DNA of 64,000 nt from Streptomyces griseicoloratus (lineage in GTDB: Bacteria > Actinomycetota > Actinomycetes > Streptomycetales > Streptomycetaceae), in the NCBI RefSeq assembly GCF_014534645.1, contig NZ_JACVQF010000190.1:162340-226339 (forward strand), in the 5' to 3' direction. A program made the translations under genes and the position numbers. The notes under the pieces were generated by a model. That model was not told the DNA's origin and did no database searches. It was given only the letters and a program-made list of their open reading frames with translations. This document shows, in pieces, positions 1 to 6,995 of the stretch; position 1 is the stretch's first letter; each line of letters begins with the position of its first letter.

Positions 1-75
1 GGCGTGCTTGCTCCAGCCGCGTTCGATGGTGACGGGGCGGAGCTGTTGGGGGGTGCGGCCGTCGATTCGTGACAT
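1..75 (-). CDS. rph: Ribonuclease PH, N-terminus only (cut by window edge)
   Basis: Only the first 25 codons are present, read leftward from an ATG at 75. The peptide begins MSRIDGRTPQQLRPV and continues with an ERGW motif, the typical opening of actinobacterial RNase PH, the phosphate-dependent 3'-5' exoribonuclease that trims tRNA 3' ends. The rest lies outside the window, so no catalytic residue can be checked. The next gene, nagF, runs in the same direction and ends about 86 bases upstream. Identification rests on this short N-terminus plus the usual Streptomyces order rph-nagF-nagE1-nagE2. Confidence 0.8.
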   Translation of the reverse strand, partial: MSRIDGRTPQQLRPVTIERGWSKHA

Positions 76-161
76 GCGGTGAGCCTAGCCGCCCATGCGG
101 AAGGGGCCCCTCCCGCGGTCGGGAAGGGCCCCTTCTCAGCCGGACCGGCCTGGTCGCCGGT

Positions 162-395
162 TCACATCATGTCTTCGATCTCCGCGGCGATCGGGTCGGC
201 GTCGGTGCCGATGACGACCTGGATGGCGGTGCCCATCTTGACGACGCCGTGGGCGCCGGCGGCCTTCAGCGCGGCCTCGTCGACCAGTGCGGGGTCGTGA
301 ACCTCGGTGCGGAGCCGGGTGATGCAGCCCTCGATCTCGTCGATGTTGTCGATGCCGCCGAGCCCGGCAACGATCTTCTCAGCCTTGCTGGCCAT
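162..395 (-). CDS. nagF: PTS glucose/N-acetylglucosamine EIIB protein
   Basis: A 77-residue stand-alone EIIB domain. It passes phosphate from EIIA to the incoming sugar held by the EIIC permease. The phospho-accepting cysteine is Cys24 in the motif DEIEGCITRLR, followed by the IIB core. The ATG at 395 is preceded by AGGGAGAAGG, which decides against an 18-codon longer reading. It is divergent from nagE1 across a 186-bp region with one DasR-type operator. In S. coelicolor the IIB protein NagF works with the NagE2 permease and a separately encoded EIIA (Crr) for GlcNAc uptake. The split-domain architecture here is the same. Confidence 0.9.
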   Translation of the reverse strand: MASKAEKIVAGLGGIDNIDEIEGCITRLRTEVHDPALVDEAALKAAGAHGVVKMGTAIQVVIGTDADPIAAEIEDMM

Positions 396-466
396 GTTCC
401 TTCTCCCTGATCCGAACCGCTTTGTCGCAGTAACCCACAGTTGGCCCATCTTCGCGAGCGGTCATG

Positions 467-478
467 CGGTACGTACCG
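467..478. promoter_or_regulatory. Perfect 12-bp palindrome CGGTACGTACCG in the nagF-nagE1 intergenic region
   Basis: The sequence is its own reverse complement. It lies between the divergent starts of nagF (395) and nagE1 (582), about 35 bp from the DasR-type site. The binding factor is unknown, and chance occurrence is possible in GC-rich DNA. Confidence 0.3.
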
Positions 479-512
479 AATGATGGCGTCACGACAGCGG
501 AACCGTCCGCCA

Positions 513-528
513 ACTGGTCTACACCACC
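513..528. promoter_or_regulatory. DasR-responsive element (dre) between nagF and nagE1
   Basis: ACTGGTCTACACCACC matches the 16-bp dre pattern ACTGGTCTAGACCACT at 14 of 16 positions. DasR is a GntR-type repressor released by glucosamine-6-phosphate. It controls GlcNAc uptake and links nutrition to development in Streptomyces. The site lies 53 bp before the nagE1 start and 118 bp before the nagF start, so it could repress both genes. The dasR gene itself is not in the window. Confidence 0.85.
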
Positions 529-581
529 GTGCGGACGGCCGCCAAACCGCCTCCCGCGCGAGAGGACCGGACGGAGACCGG

Positions 582-1877
582 ATGAGTGCCGACAGTGCGG
601 TCAGCCCCGCTCGCGCCCGCTGGAACAGTCTGTTCCAGGGGTTGCAGAAGATGGGCCGGAGCCTGCAGTTGCCCATCGCGGTCCTGCCCGCCGCGGGCAT
701 CCTCAACCGCCTCGGCCAGCCGGACATGTTCGGGGACGACGGACTGGGCTGGACGACCGTCTCCAAGGTGATGGCGGGTGCGGGCGGGGCGCTGCTGGAC
801 AGTTCACTGGGGCTGCCGCTGCTGTTCTGCGTGGGCGTGGCCATCGGGATGGCGAAGAAGGCCGACGGTTCGACGGCGCTGGCGGCGGTGGCGGGCTTCC
901 TCGTCTACTTCAATGTGCTGCGGCAGTTCCCGCAGGACTGTCCGGAGGGCGCGGAGGCGGTGCCGAACGTCGGGTGCCGGCTGACCGACGGGTCGGGGAC
1001 GGTGACGGCGTTCACGTACCAGAACCCGGGGGTCTTCGGCGGCATCGTGATGGGGCTGACGGCCGCCTACCTCTGGCAGCGGTTCCACCGGACCAGGCTG
1101 GTGGACTGGCTCGGCTTCTTCAACGGGCGCCGGCTGGTGCCGATCATCATGGCGTTCGTGGCGATCCTGTTCGCCGCGCTGTGCCTGTGGATCTGGCCGC
1201 CGATCGGGGACGCGCTGGAGAGCTTCAGCGACTGGCTGAGCGGGCTGGGCGCGTGGGGCGCGGGAGTGTTCGGGCTCGCGAACCGGGCGCTGCTGGTGAT
1301 CGGCCTGCACCAGTTCCTGAACGTGCCGATCTGGTTCCAGTTCGGCAGTTACACCAAGCCGGACGGCACGGTGGTGCACGGCGACATCAACATGTTCCTC
1401 CAGGGCGACCCGACCGCGGGCCAGTTCACCACGGGGTTCTTCCCGATCATGATGTTCGCGCTGCCGGCGGCGGCCCTGGCGATCACGCACTGCGCGAAGC
1501 CGCACCGCCGCAAGGAGGTCGGCGGCCTGATGCTGTCGGTGGCGCTGACGTCGTTCGTGACGGGGATCACCGAGCCGCTGGAGTACTCGTTCCTCTTCAT
1601 CGCGCCGGCGCTGTACGCGGTGCACGCGGTGCTGACGGGGGTGTCGATGGCGGTGACGTGGGGGCTGGGCGTGAAGGACGGCTTCAGCTTCTCGGCCGGG
1701 CTGATCGACTACGTCATCAACTGGAAGCTGGCGACCGAGCCGTGGCTGATCATTCCGATCGGCCTGTGCTTCGCGGTCGTGTACTACACCGTGTTCCGGT
1801 TCGCGATCACGAAGTTCGACCTGAAGACGCCGGGGCGGGAGCCGGAGGAGGAGGTGGAGGACGTCACCAAGGTGTAG
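582..1877 (+). CDS. nagE1: PTS GlcNAc-family EIIC permease, first copy
   Basis: A 431-residue EIIC membrane component of the glucose/GlcNAc PTS family, which translocates and co-phosphorylates the sugar. Seen: the LPIAVLPAAGIL opening, NPGVFGGIVMG, GFFNGRRLVPI, FFPIMMFALPAAA and the sugar-site loop GITEPLEYSFLF with its conserved glutamate. No IIA or IIB domain is fused, so it depends on NagF. The ATG at 582 follows GGAG and gives an N-terminus colinear with NagE2. It is about 60 percent identical to the neighbouring NagE2, so the two arose by tandem duplication. It carries a 25-residue acidic insert near residues 123-147 (CPEGAEAVPNVGC) absent from NagE2. In S. coelicolor NagE2 is the main GlcNAc transporter. 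This copy may have another substrate or be auxiliary. Confidence 0.88.
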   Translation: MSADSAVSPARARWNSLFQGLQKMGRSLQLPIAVLPAAGILNRLGQPDMFGDDGLGWTTVSKVMAGAGGALLDSSLGLPLLFCVGVAIGMAKKADGSTALAAVAGFLVYFNVLRQFPQDCPEGAEAVPNVGCRLTDGSGTVTAFTYQNPGVFGGIVMGLTAAYLWQRFHRTRLVDWLGFFNGRRLVPIIMAFVAILFAALCLWIWPPIGDALESFSDWLSGLGAWGAGVFGLANRALLVIGLHQFLNVPIWFQFGSYTKPDGTVVHGDINMFLQGDPTAGQFTTGFFPIMMFALPAAALAITHCAKPHRRKEVGGLMLSVALTSFVTGITEPLEYSFLFIAPALYAVHAVLTGVSMAVTWGLGVKDGFSFSAGLIDYVINWKLATEPWLIIPIGLCFAVVYYTVFRFAITKFDLKTPGREPEEEVEDVTKV

Positions 1878-1907
1878 CCCTCACGTACCCTTTTCCCGTG
1901 GTCTCGC

Positions 1908-1940
1908 GAAGGCCCCCGGACGCTCGGTCCGGGGGCCTTC
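1908..1940 (+). terminator. Rho-independent terminator after nagE1
   Basis: GAAGGCCCCCGGAC (1908-1921) and its exact reverse complement (1927-1940) form a 14-bp stem with a 5-base loop, 31 bases after the nagE1 stop. No U-tract follows, as is usual in Streptomyces. It separates nagE1 from the nagE2 promoter. Confidence 0.8.
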
Positions 1941-2044
1941 GGCACGCCTTCCGCCGGGGCGCTTCCAGCGCTTCGGCCCGGCACGGCGCGTAGCGCTCCC
2001 GTCGCGGAATCGCGGGTTCCTTACGCGGCCTTCATCGTGCTACA

Positions 2045-2076
2045 ACAGGTCTACACCACTAGTGGTGTAGACCATC
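2045..2076. promoter_or_regulatory. Double DasR operator upstream of nagE2
   Basis: Two abutting dre-like sites: ACAGGTCTACACCACT (2045-2060) and, on the other strand, the reverse complement of AGTGGTGTAGACCATC (2061-2076). Together they form a perfect 26-bp palindrome at 2048-2073 centred on ACTAGT. The pair ends 16 bp before the nagE2 start, next to the ribosome-binding site, so bound DasR would block the transcript start. Tandem dre sites at nagE2 are known in S. coelicolor. Confidence 0.88.
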
Positions 2077-2092
2077 ACCCGATGGAGGACTT

Positions 2093-3340
2093 ATGAGCAC
2101 CGCCACCGCAACGGCGGCCCCCGCAAAGAAGCGGGGATCCGGCCTGATCCAGGGCCTGCAGAAGGTCGGCCGCAGCCTGCAGCTCCCGATCGCCGTCCTG
2201 CCGGCGGCGGGCATCCTGCTGCGCCTGGGTCAGCAGGACGTCCAGGACAAGCTGAACCTGCCCGACAAGGTCACGGCGGTGTTCGCGACGGCCGGTGGCG
2301 CGATCTTCGACAACCTGCCGATGCTGTTCTGCATCGGTGTCGCGATCGGCTTCGCCAAGAAGGCGGACGGTTCCACGGCGCTGGCCGCCCTGGTCGGCTT
2401 CCTGGTGTACAGCAACGTCCTCAAGGCTTTCCCCGTCACCGAGGCGAAGGTCCAGGCCGGCGAAGACATCGCCGCGACCTACAACAACCCCGGGGTGCTC
2501 GGCGGCATCGTCATGGGCCTGCTGGCCGCCGTCCTGTGGCAGCGCTTCCACCGCAAGAAGCTGGTGGACTGGCTCGGCTTCTTCAACGGCCGCCGCCTGG
2601 TGCCGATCATCATGGCCTTCGTGGGCACCATCATGGGTGTCTTCTTCGGTCTGGTGTGGGAGCCGATCGGTGAGGTCATCTCCGACGTCGGCGAGTGGAT
2701 GACCGGTCTCGGCGCCGTCGGCGCGGGTCTGTTCGGTCTGATCAACCGCGCGCTGATCCCGGTCGGCATGCACCAGTTCGTCAACACCGTGTCCTGGTTC
2801 CAGATCGGCGACTTCACGGACGCGGCCGGCGAGATCGTCCACGGTGACCTCAACCGGTTCTTCGCCGGGGACCCTGACGCCGGTCAGTTCATGTCGGGCT
2901 TCTTCCCGATCATGATGTTCGGTCTGCCGGCCGCCGCGATCGCCATCGCGCACGCCGCCCGTCCCGAGCGCCGCAAGGCCGTGATGGGCATGATGGTCTC
3001 GCTGGCGCTGACCTCCTTCGTGACCGGTGTGACCGAGCCCATCGAGTTCGCGTTCATGTTCATCGCGCCGGTGCTCTACGCGATCCACGCCGTCCTGACC
3101 GCCCTGTCGATGGCGATCACCTGGGCGTTCGGCGTCCACGCGGGCTTCACCTTCTCCGCGGGCTTCATCGACTACGCGCTGAACTGGAACCTGGCCACCA
3201 AGCCGTGGCTGATCATCCCGATCGGCCTGGTCTTCGCGGTGATCTACTACGTGCTCTTCCGGTTCGCGATCACCAAGTTCAACCTCCCCACCCCGGGCCG
3301 CGAGCCCGAGGAGGAGGTCGAGGACCTCACGAAGGCGTGA
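2093..3340 (+). CDS. nagE2: PTS N-acetylglucosamine-specific EIIC permease, main copy
   Basis: A 415-residue EIIC protein of the glucose/GlcNAc family with about ten membrane segments. Motifs match nagE1: LPIAVLPAAGILLRLG, NPGVLGGIVMG, FNGRRLVPIIMAF, FFPIMMFGLPAAA and the substrate loop GVTEPIEFAFMFIAP. The C-terminus EPEEEVEDL is shared by both copies. The start is fixed by GGAGG four bases before the ATG. With NagF (IIB) and unlinked IIA, HPr and EI it forms the GlcNAc PTS, producing GlcNAc-6-phosphate in the cytoplasm. The double dre site upstream predicts strong DasR repression and GlcNAc induction. Substrate assignment is from family and synteny. Confidence 0.92.
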   Translation: MSTATATAAPAKKRGSGLIQGLQKVGRSLQLPIAVLPAAGILLRLGQQDVQDKLNLPDKVTAVFATAGGAIFDNLPMLFCIGVAIGFAKKADGSTALAALVGFLVYSNVLKAFPVTEAKVQAGEDIAATYNNPGVLGGIVMGLLAAVLWQRFHRKKLVDWLGFFNGRRLVPIIMAFVGTIMGVFFGLVWEPIGEVISDVGEWMTGLGAVGAGLFGLINRALIPVGMHQFVNTVSWFQIGDFTDAAGEIVHGDLNRFFAGDPDAGQFMSGFFPIMMFGLPAAAIAIAHAARPERRKAVMGMMVSLALTSFVTGVTEPIEFAFMFIAPVLYAIHAVLTALSMAITWAFGVHAGFTFSAGFIDYALNWNLATKPWLIIPIGLVFAVIYYVLFRFAITKFNLPTPGREPEEEVEDLTKA

Positions 3341-3360
3341 GCGCTCCCCGCACGGCATGA

Positions 3361-3397
3361 CGAAGGCCCCGGAACCGTCGAGGTTCCGGGGCCTTCG
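3361..3397. terminator. Bidirectional terminator between nagE2 and the MBL-fold gene
   Basis: A 16-bp perfect stem (CGAAGGCCCCGGAACC, 3361-3376, with its complement at 3382-3397) and 5-base loop sit between two convergent genes ending at 3340 and 3428. Confidence 0.82.
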
Positions 3398-3427
3398 CGC
3401 ACGTACGCCTCCGGATCGCGGCGCGCG

Positions 3428-4180
3428 TCAGATCTCGTACGACACACCGGGCGCCGCCAGCTCCACCGGCCCGTCGTACACGGCCTGCGCGTCGGTCAGG
3501 TTGACGCGGGGGTCGGTCCACGGCGGGATGTGGGTGAGGACCAGGCGCCGGGCTCCGGCGCGGGCGGCGGACTCGCCCGCCTCGCGGCCGTTGAGGTGCA
3601 GGTCCGGGATGTTCTCCTTGCCGTGCGTGAAGGCCGCCTCGCACAGGAACAGGTCGGTGTCCCGGGCCAGTTCGTCCAGCGCGGCGGAGACCCCGGTGTC
3701 ACCGGAGTACGTCAGCGACCTGCCGCCGTGCTCGACGCGGATGGCGTAGGCCTCCACGGGGTGGGCGACGCGCTCGGTGTGCACGGTGAGCGGGCCGATC
3801 TCGAAGGTGCCCGGCTTGACCGTGTGGAAGTCGAAGACCTCGCTCATGGACGAGGCGGAGGGGGTGTCGGCGTAGGCGGTGGTGAGCCGGTGCTCGGTGC
3901 CCTCGGGTCCGAAGACGGGCAGCGGGGCGCAGCGGCCCCCGTCGTGCCGGTAGTAGCGCGCCACGAAGTAGGCGCACATGTCGATGCAGTGGTCGGCGTG
4001 CAGATGGCTGAGGAAGATCGCGTCGAGGTCGTAGAGACCGCAGTGGCGCTGCAGCTCGCCCAGGGCTCCGTTGCCCATGTCGAGGAGCAGCCGGAAGCCG
4101 TCGGCCTCGACGAGGTAGCTCGAGCAGGCCGATTCCGCGGACGGGAACGACCCCGAGCAGCCGACGACGGTGAGCTTCAT
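3428..4180 (-). CDS. Metallo-beta-lactamase-fold hydrolase (RNase Z-like family)
   Basis: A 250-residue MBL-fold protein starting MKLTVVGCSGS. The zinc motif HLHADH is at residues 59-64, with later metal-site segments YSGDTGVS and LTHIPPW. This short, soluble architecture resembles RNase Z/phosphodiesterase-like members, not secreted beta-lactamases, and there is no signal peptide. The substrate is unknown. The ATG at 4180 is preceded by GGAGG at a 10-base spacing, so the 23 upstream codons are rejected. It is convergent with nagE2 and divergent from the PemK-like gene. The residues seen support a di-zinc hydrolase. Involvement in RNA processing is only a possibility from the family. Confidence 0.85.
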   Translation of the reverse strand: MKLTVVGCSGSFPSAESACSSYLVEADGFRLLLDMGNGALGELQRHCGLYDLDAIFLSHLHADHCIDMCAYFVARYYRHDGGRCAPLPVFGPEGTEHRLTTAYADTPSASSMSEVFDFHTVKPGTFEIGPLTVHTERVAHPVEAYAIRVEHGGRSLTYSGDTGVSAALDELARDTDLFLCEAAFTHGKENIPDLHLNGREAGESAARAGARRLVLTHIPPWTDPRVNLTDAQAVYDGPVELAAPGVSYEI

Positions 4181-4384
4181 GAAGCAGAAACCTCCGCTGG
4201 CGGGTGTGGAGAGACGGGGGTCGTGCGGTTCGTCGAGCGTAAGGCGCAAAACCTTCGGTCGCTCCTCCGCCAGGGGCCGTTGTGGGGGAACTCACCTGTG
4301 GTGTCACCGGTTCGGCTGGAAGTGGGGCGCTCGGGGCCGCCGTGGGGGCGCGCGGGAGCGGCACGCGCCGGTAACGTCGACGGT

Positions 4385-4885
4385 ATGGACACGTCCTGGT
4401 GGCTCGCGCTCGCGGCGGTGGTACTGCTCGCGCTCGTCGCCGTGGTCGTCGACGGCTGGGGCCGGGGGCCGCGGCCGGGGGGCCGGCTCAGGCCGTGGGC
4501 GCGTCCGGCGGGGCCCGGCGGGCGCACGGCCCGGCCGCGGCCGGCGGAGATCTGGTGGGCGAGCGTGCCGGACGAGGACGCCCGGGGTGCGGGTGCCGGT
4601 CCGGGCCCCGCCGCGGGAGAGCCGCGGGGCGGCCCCAGGGACCGGCCGTGCCTGGTGATCGCGGTGCGCAGGCGCCGCGTGGTCGTCGCGAGGATCACCA
4701 GCCGCTACCGGGACGAGCGGGCCGGGGTGATCCCGCTGCCCCCGGGTTCGGTCGGGAACGCGCGGGGGCGTACGAGCTTCCTGGAGACGGACGAACTGCG
4801 CGAGGTGCCGGTGCGGGACTTCCGGCGCCGGGTCGGCGTGGTGGACCCGGTCCTGTGGGACCAGGTCCGTCACCTCGCGACGTAA
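4385..4885 (+). CDS. Membrane-anchored PemK/MazF-like protein without antitoxin
   Basis: A 166-residue protein with one N-terminal hydrophobic segment (about residues 5-24), a 30-residue Gly/Pro/Arg linker, and a C-terminal domain opening with RPAEIWWASVP and DRPCLVI. This is the pattern of the PemK/MazF endoribonuclease fold (GEIWWADVP...RPCLVL). The next strands, IPLPPGS and DELREVP, match the later part of that fold. No small antitoxin ORF precedes it; the divergent neighbour is the MBL-fold hydrolase. A membrane-tethered solitary PemK-like protein may be a domesticated regulator or RNA/protein-binding module instead of a toxin. Whether the catalytic Arg/Thr residues remain needs an alignment. 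The stop lies 7 bases from the cysM stop on the other strand. Confidence 0.7.
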   Translation: MDTSWWLALAAVVLLALVAVVVDGWGRGPRPGGRLRPWARPAGPGGRTARPRPAEIWWASVPDEDARGAGAGPGPAAGEPRGGPRDRPCLVIAVRRRRVVVARITSRYRDERAGVIPLPPGSVGNARGRTSFLETDELREVPVRDFRRRVGVVDPVLWDQVRHLAT

Positions 4886-4892
4886 ACGCCCG

Positions 4893-5849
<957 letters not shown>

Positions 5850-6128
5850 TCAGGCCATACCGCCGGCGACGGCCGGCAGGATCGTGACGTTGTCGCCGTC
5901 GGCGAGCTTGGTGTCGATGCCGTCGAGGAAGCGGACGTCCTCGTCGTTCAGGTAGACGTTGACGAAGCGGCGGAGCTGGCCCCCGTCCACGATGCGGGCC
6001 TGGATGCCCGCATGCCGGGTCTCCAGGTCGGCGAAGAGCTCGGCGAGGGTGTCCCCGGTGCCCTCCACCGCCTTCTGGCCGTCGGTGTACTGGCGGAGGA
6101 TGGTCGGGATGCGGACCTCGATGGCCAT
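5850..6128 (-). CDS. cysO: MoaD/ThiS-family sulfur carrier protein (CysO)
   Basis: A 92-residue ubiquitin-like sulfur carrier starting MAIEVRIPTILRQYT and containing RRFVNVYLNDEDVRFL and VTILPAVAGG. These segments align closely with M. tuberculosis CysO as I remember it. The C-terminal Gly-Gly, normally thiocarboxylated by a MoeZ-type sulfurtransferase, is followed here by two extra residues (Met-Ala). Those must be removed before activation, presumably by a JAMM peptidase such as Mec. The start is supported by AGGAG 10 bases upstream. It is probably co-transcribed with cysM and preceded by a leader ORF at 6227-6322. Confidence 0.92.
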   Translation of the reverse strand: MAIEVRIPTILRQYTDGQKAVEGTGDTLAELFADLETRHAGIQARIVDGGQLRRFVNVYLNDEDVRFLDGIDTKLADGDNVTILPAVAGGMA

Positions 6129-6181
6129 GGCTCAGGGCTCCTGTCGGAAGGTGTCGTAGGTTCGAAGGGCGCGCGGCGGCA

Positions 6182-6198
6182 CGCGGCGGCCCGCCGCG
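6182..6198. promoter_or_regulatory. GC-rich inverted repeat between the leader ORF and cysO
   Basis: CGCGGCGGCCCGCCGCG is a perfect inverted repeat able to form a 6-bp stem with a 5-base loop. It lies 28 bp downstream of the leader stop and 53 bp upstream of cysO, where an attenuator hairpin would be expected. It is not followed by U residues, and alternative pairings with nearby GC tracts are possible. Confidence 0.4.
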
Positions 6199-6226
6199 GC
6201 TCACGGCCGTACGGCGGCAGCGGAGA

Positions 6227-6322
6227 TCAACAGATGGCGCTGTTCAGCCTGCACAGGTCGACGTGCAGCCGCGCCACGAGCAGCGTGCCCGGCGCCTTGT
6301 CGCTCACGTCGAGAAGAACCAT
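6227..6322 (-). CDS. Putative cysteine-responsive leader peptide
   Basis: A 31-codon ORF whose product ends LHVDLCRLNSAIC-stop. The HVDL-x-R-x-x-S-x-x-C ending is the recurring signature of actinobacterial putative leader peptides found upstream of sulfur-metabolism genes. Two Cys codons fall in the last eight, one directly before the stop. No ribosome-binding site precedes the ATG. A TACGAT hexamer (plus-strand ATCGTA, 6329-6334) lies exactly where a -10 box would place the transcript start on the A of the ATG, so the mRNA is probably leaderless. cysO begins 98 bases after its stop. Inferred role: ribosome stalling at Cys codons when cysteine is scarce alters folding and raises cysO-cysM expression. 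Confidence 0.72.
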   Translation of the reverse strand: MVLLDVSDKAPGTLLVARLHVDLCRLNSAIC

Positions 6323-6328
6323 GGGCTC

Positions 6329-6334
6329 ATCGTA
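6329..6334 (-). promoter_or_regulatory. Candidate -10 box for the leader-cysO-cysM transcript
   Basis: On the minus strand the hexamer reads TACGAT. Its downstream edge is seven bases before position 6322, the first base of the leader ATG. The expected -35 position reads CCGGGA, which is weak, so the promoter rests on the -10 box and geometry only. Confidence 0.45.
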
Positions 6335-6426
6335 ACGATTCCCGGTCCGGCTCCCGGAGTGTGATCTCACCGTTCGGACGTTCTTCATCCGCGATTCGGG
6401 ATGCGGGCGCGGTCGGCGGGGCGGCC

Positions 6427-6849
6427 TCAGTACGCGTCCACGACCTTGACCTCCTCCTCCGTCACCTCGCCCTCCACGATGCGGAACGAACGGAACTGGA
6501 AGTCGCCGGCGCCGTCGGTGTCCGCGGTGGAGACCAGGACGTAGTGGGCGCCGGGCTCGTTGGCGTAGGAGATGTCGGTGCGGGAGGGGTAGGCCTCGGT
6601 GGCCGTGTGGGAGTGGTAGATGATCACCGGCTCCTCGTCGCGGTCGTCCATCTCGCGGTAGAGCTTGAGCAGGTCCTGCGAGTCGAACTCGTAGAAGGTG
6701 GGCGACCGGGCCGCGTTCAGCATCGGGATGAACCGCTCGGGGCGGCCCTCGCCCACGGGGCCGGCGACCACGCCGCACGCCTCGTCGGGGTGGTCCTCGC
6801 GCGCGTGGGCGACGATCTGGTCGTACAGGGCCTGGGTGATGGTCAGCAT
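6427..6849 (-). CDS. mec: JAMM-family zinc peptidase Mec
   Basis: A 140-residue JAB1/MPN/Mov34 metallopeptidase. The motif is complete: Glu23 in HPDEACGVVAG and the H-x-H-x7-S-x2-D zinc set (His79, His81, Ser89, Asp92) in YHSHTATEAYPSRTD. In mycobacteria Mec cleaves cysteine from the CysO-cysteine adduct made by CysM. Here it may also trim the Met-Ala tail of CysO. The gene lies upstream of the leader-cysO-cysM cluster in the same orientation, with a 104-base gap. An in-frame ATG four codons earlier (6861) is possible, but neither start has a strong ribosome-binding site. Confidence 0.9.
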   Translation of the reverse strand: MLTITQALYDQIVAHAREDHPDEACGVVAGPVGEGRPERFIPMLNAARSPTFYEFDSQDLLKLYREMDDRDEEPVIIYHSHTATEAYPSRTDISYANEPGAHYVLVSTADTDGAGDFQFRSFRIVEGEVTEEEVKVVDAY

Positions 6850-6869
6850 GCCGGCAAGCATAAGCAGAA

Positions 6870-6906
6870 GGGCCGTTCCGTACCGATGAGTGGTACGGAA
6901 CGGCCC
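6870..6906 (-). terminator. Terminator after the amino-acid permease gene
   Basis: GGGCCGTTCCGTACC (6870-6884) and its exact complement (6892-6906) make a 15-bp stem with a 7-base loop, between the permease stop (6996) and mec. Confidence 0.8.
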
Positions 6907-6995
6907 ACATGCCGGACGTCCTGAGCGGCTGCCGCATCGGGGCGCCACGAGTGCCCCCTGCGGCCGGACGTCCGTCGTGCGCGCGGACGCGCAGG

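Noticed and set aside
4385-4885. Complete toxin-antitoxin pair
   Set aside because: No small antitoxin ORF lies beside the PemK-like gene; the neighbours are an MBL hydrolase and cysM.
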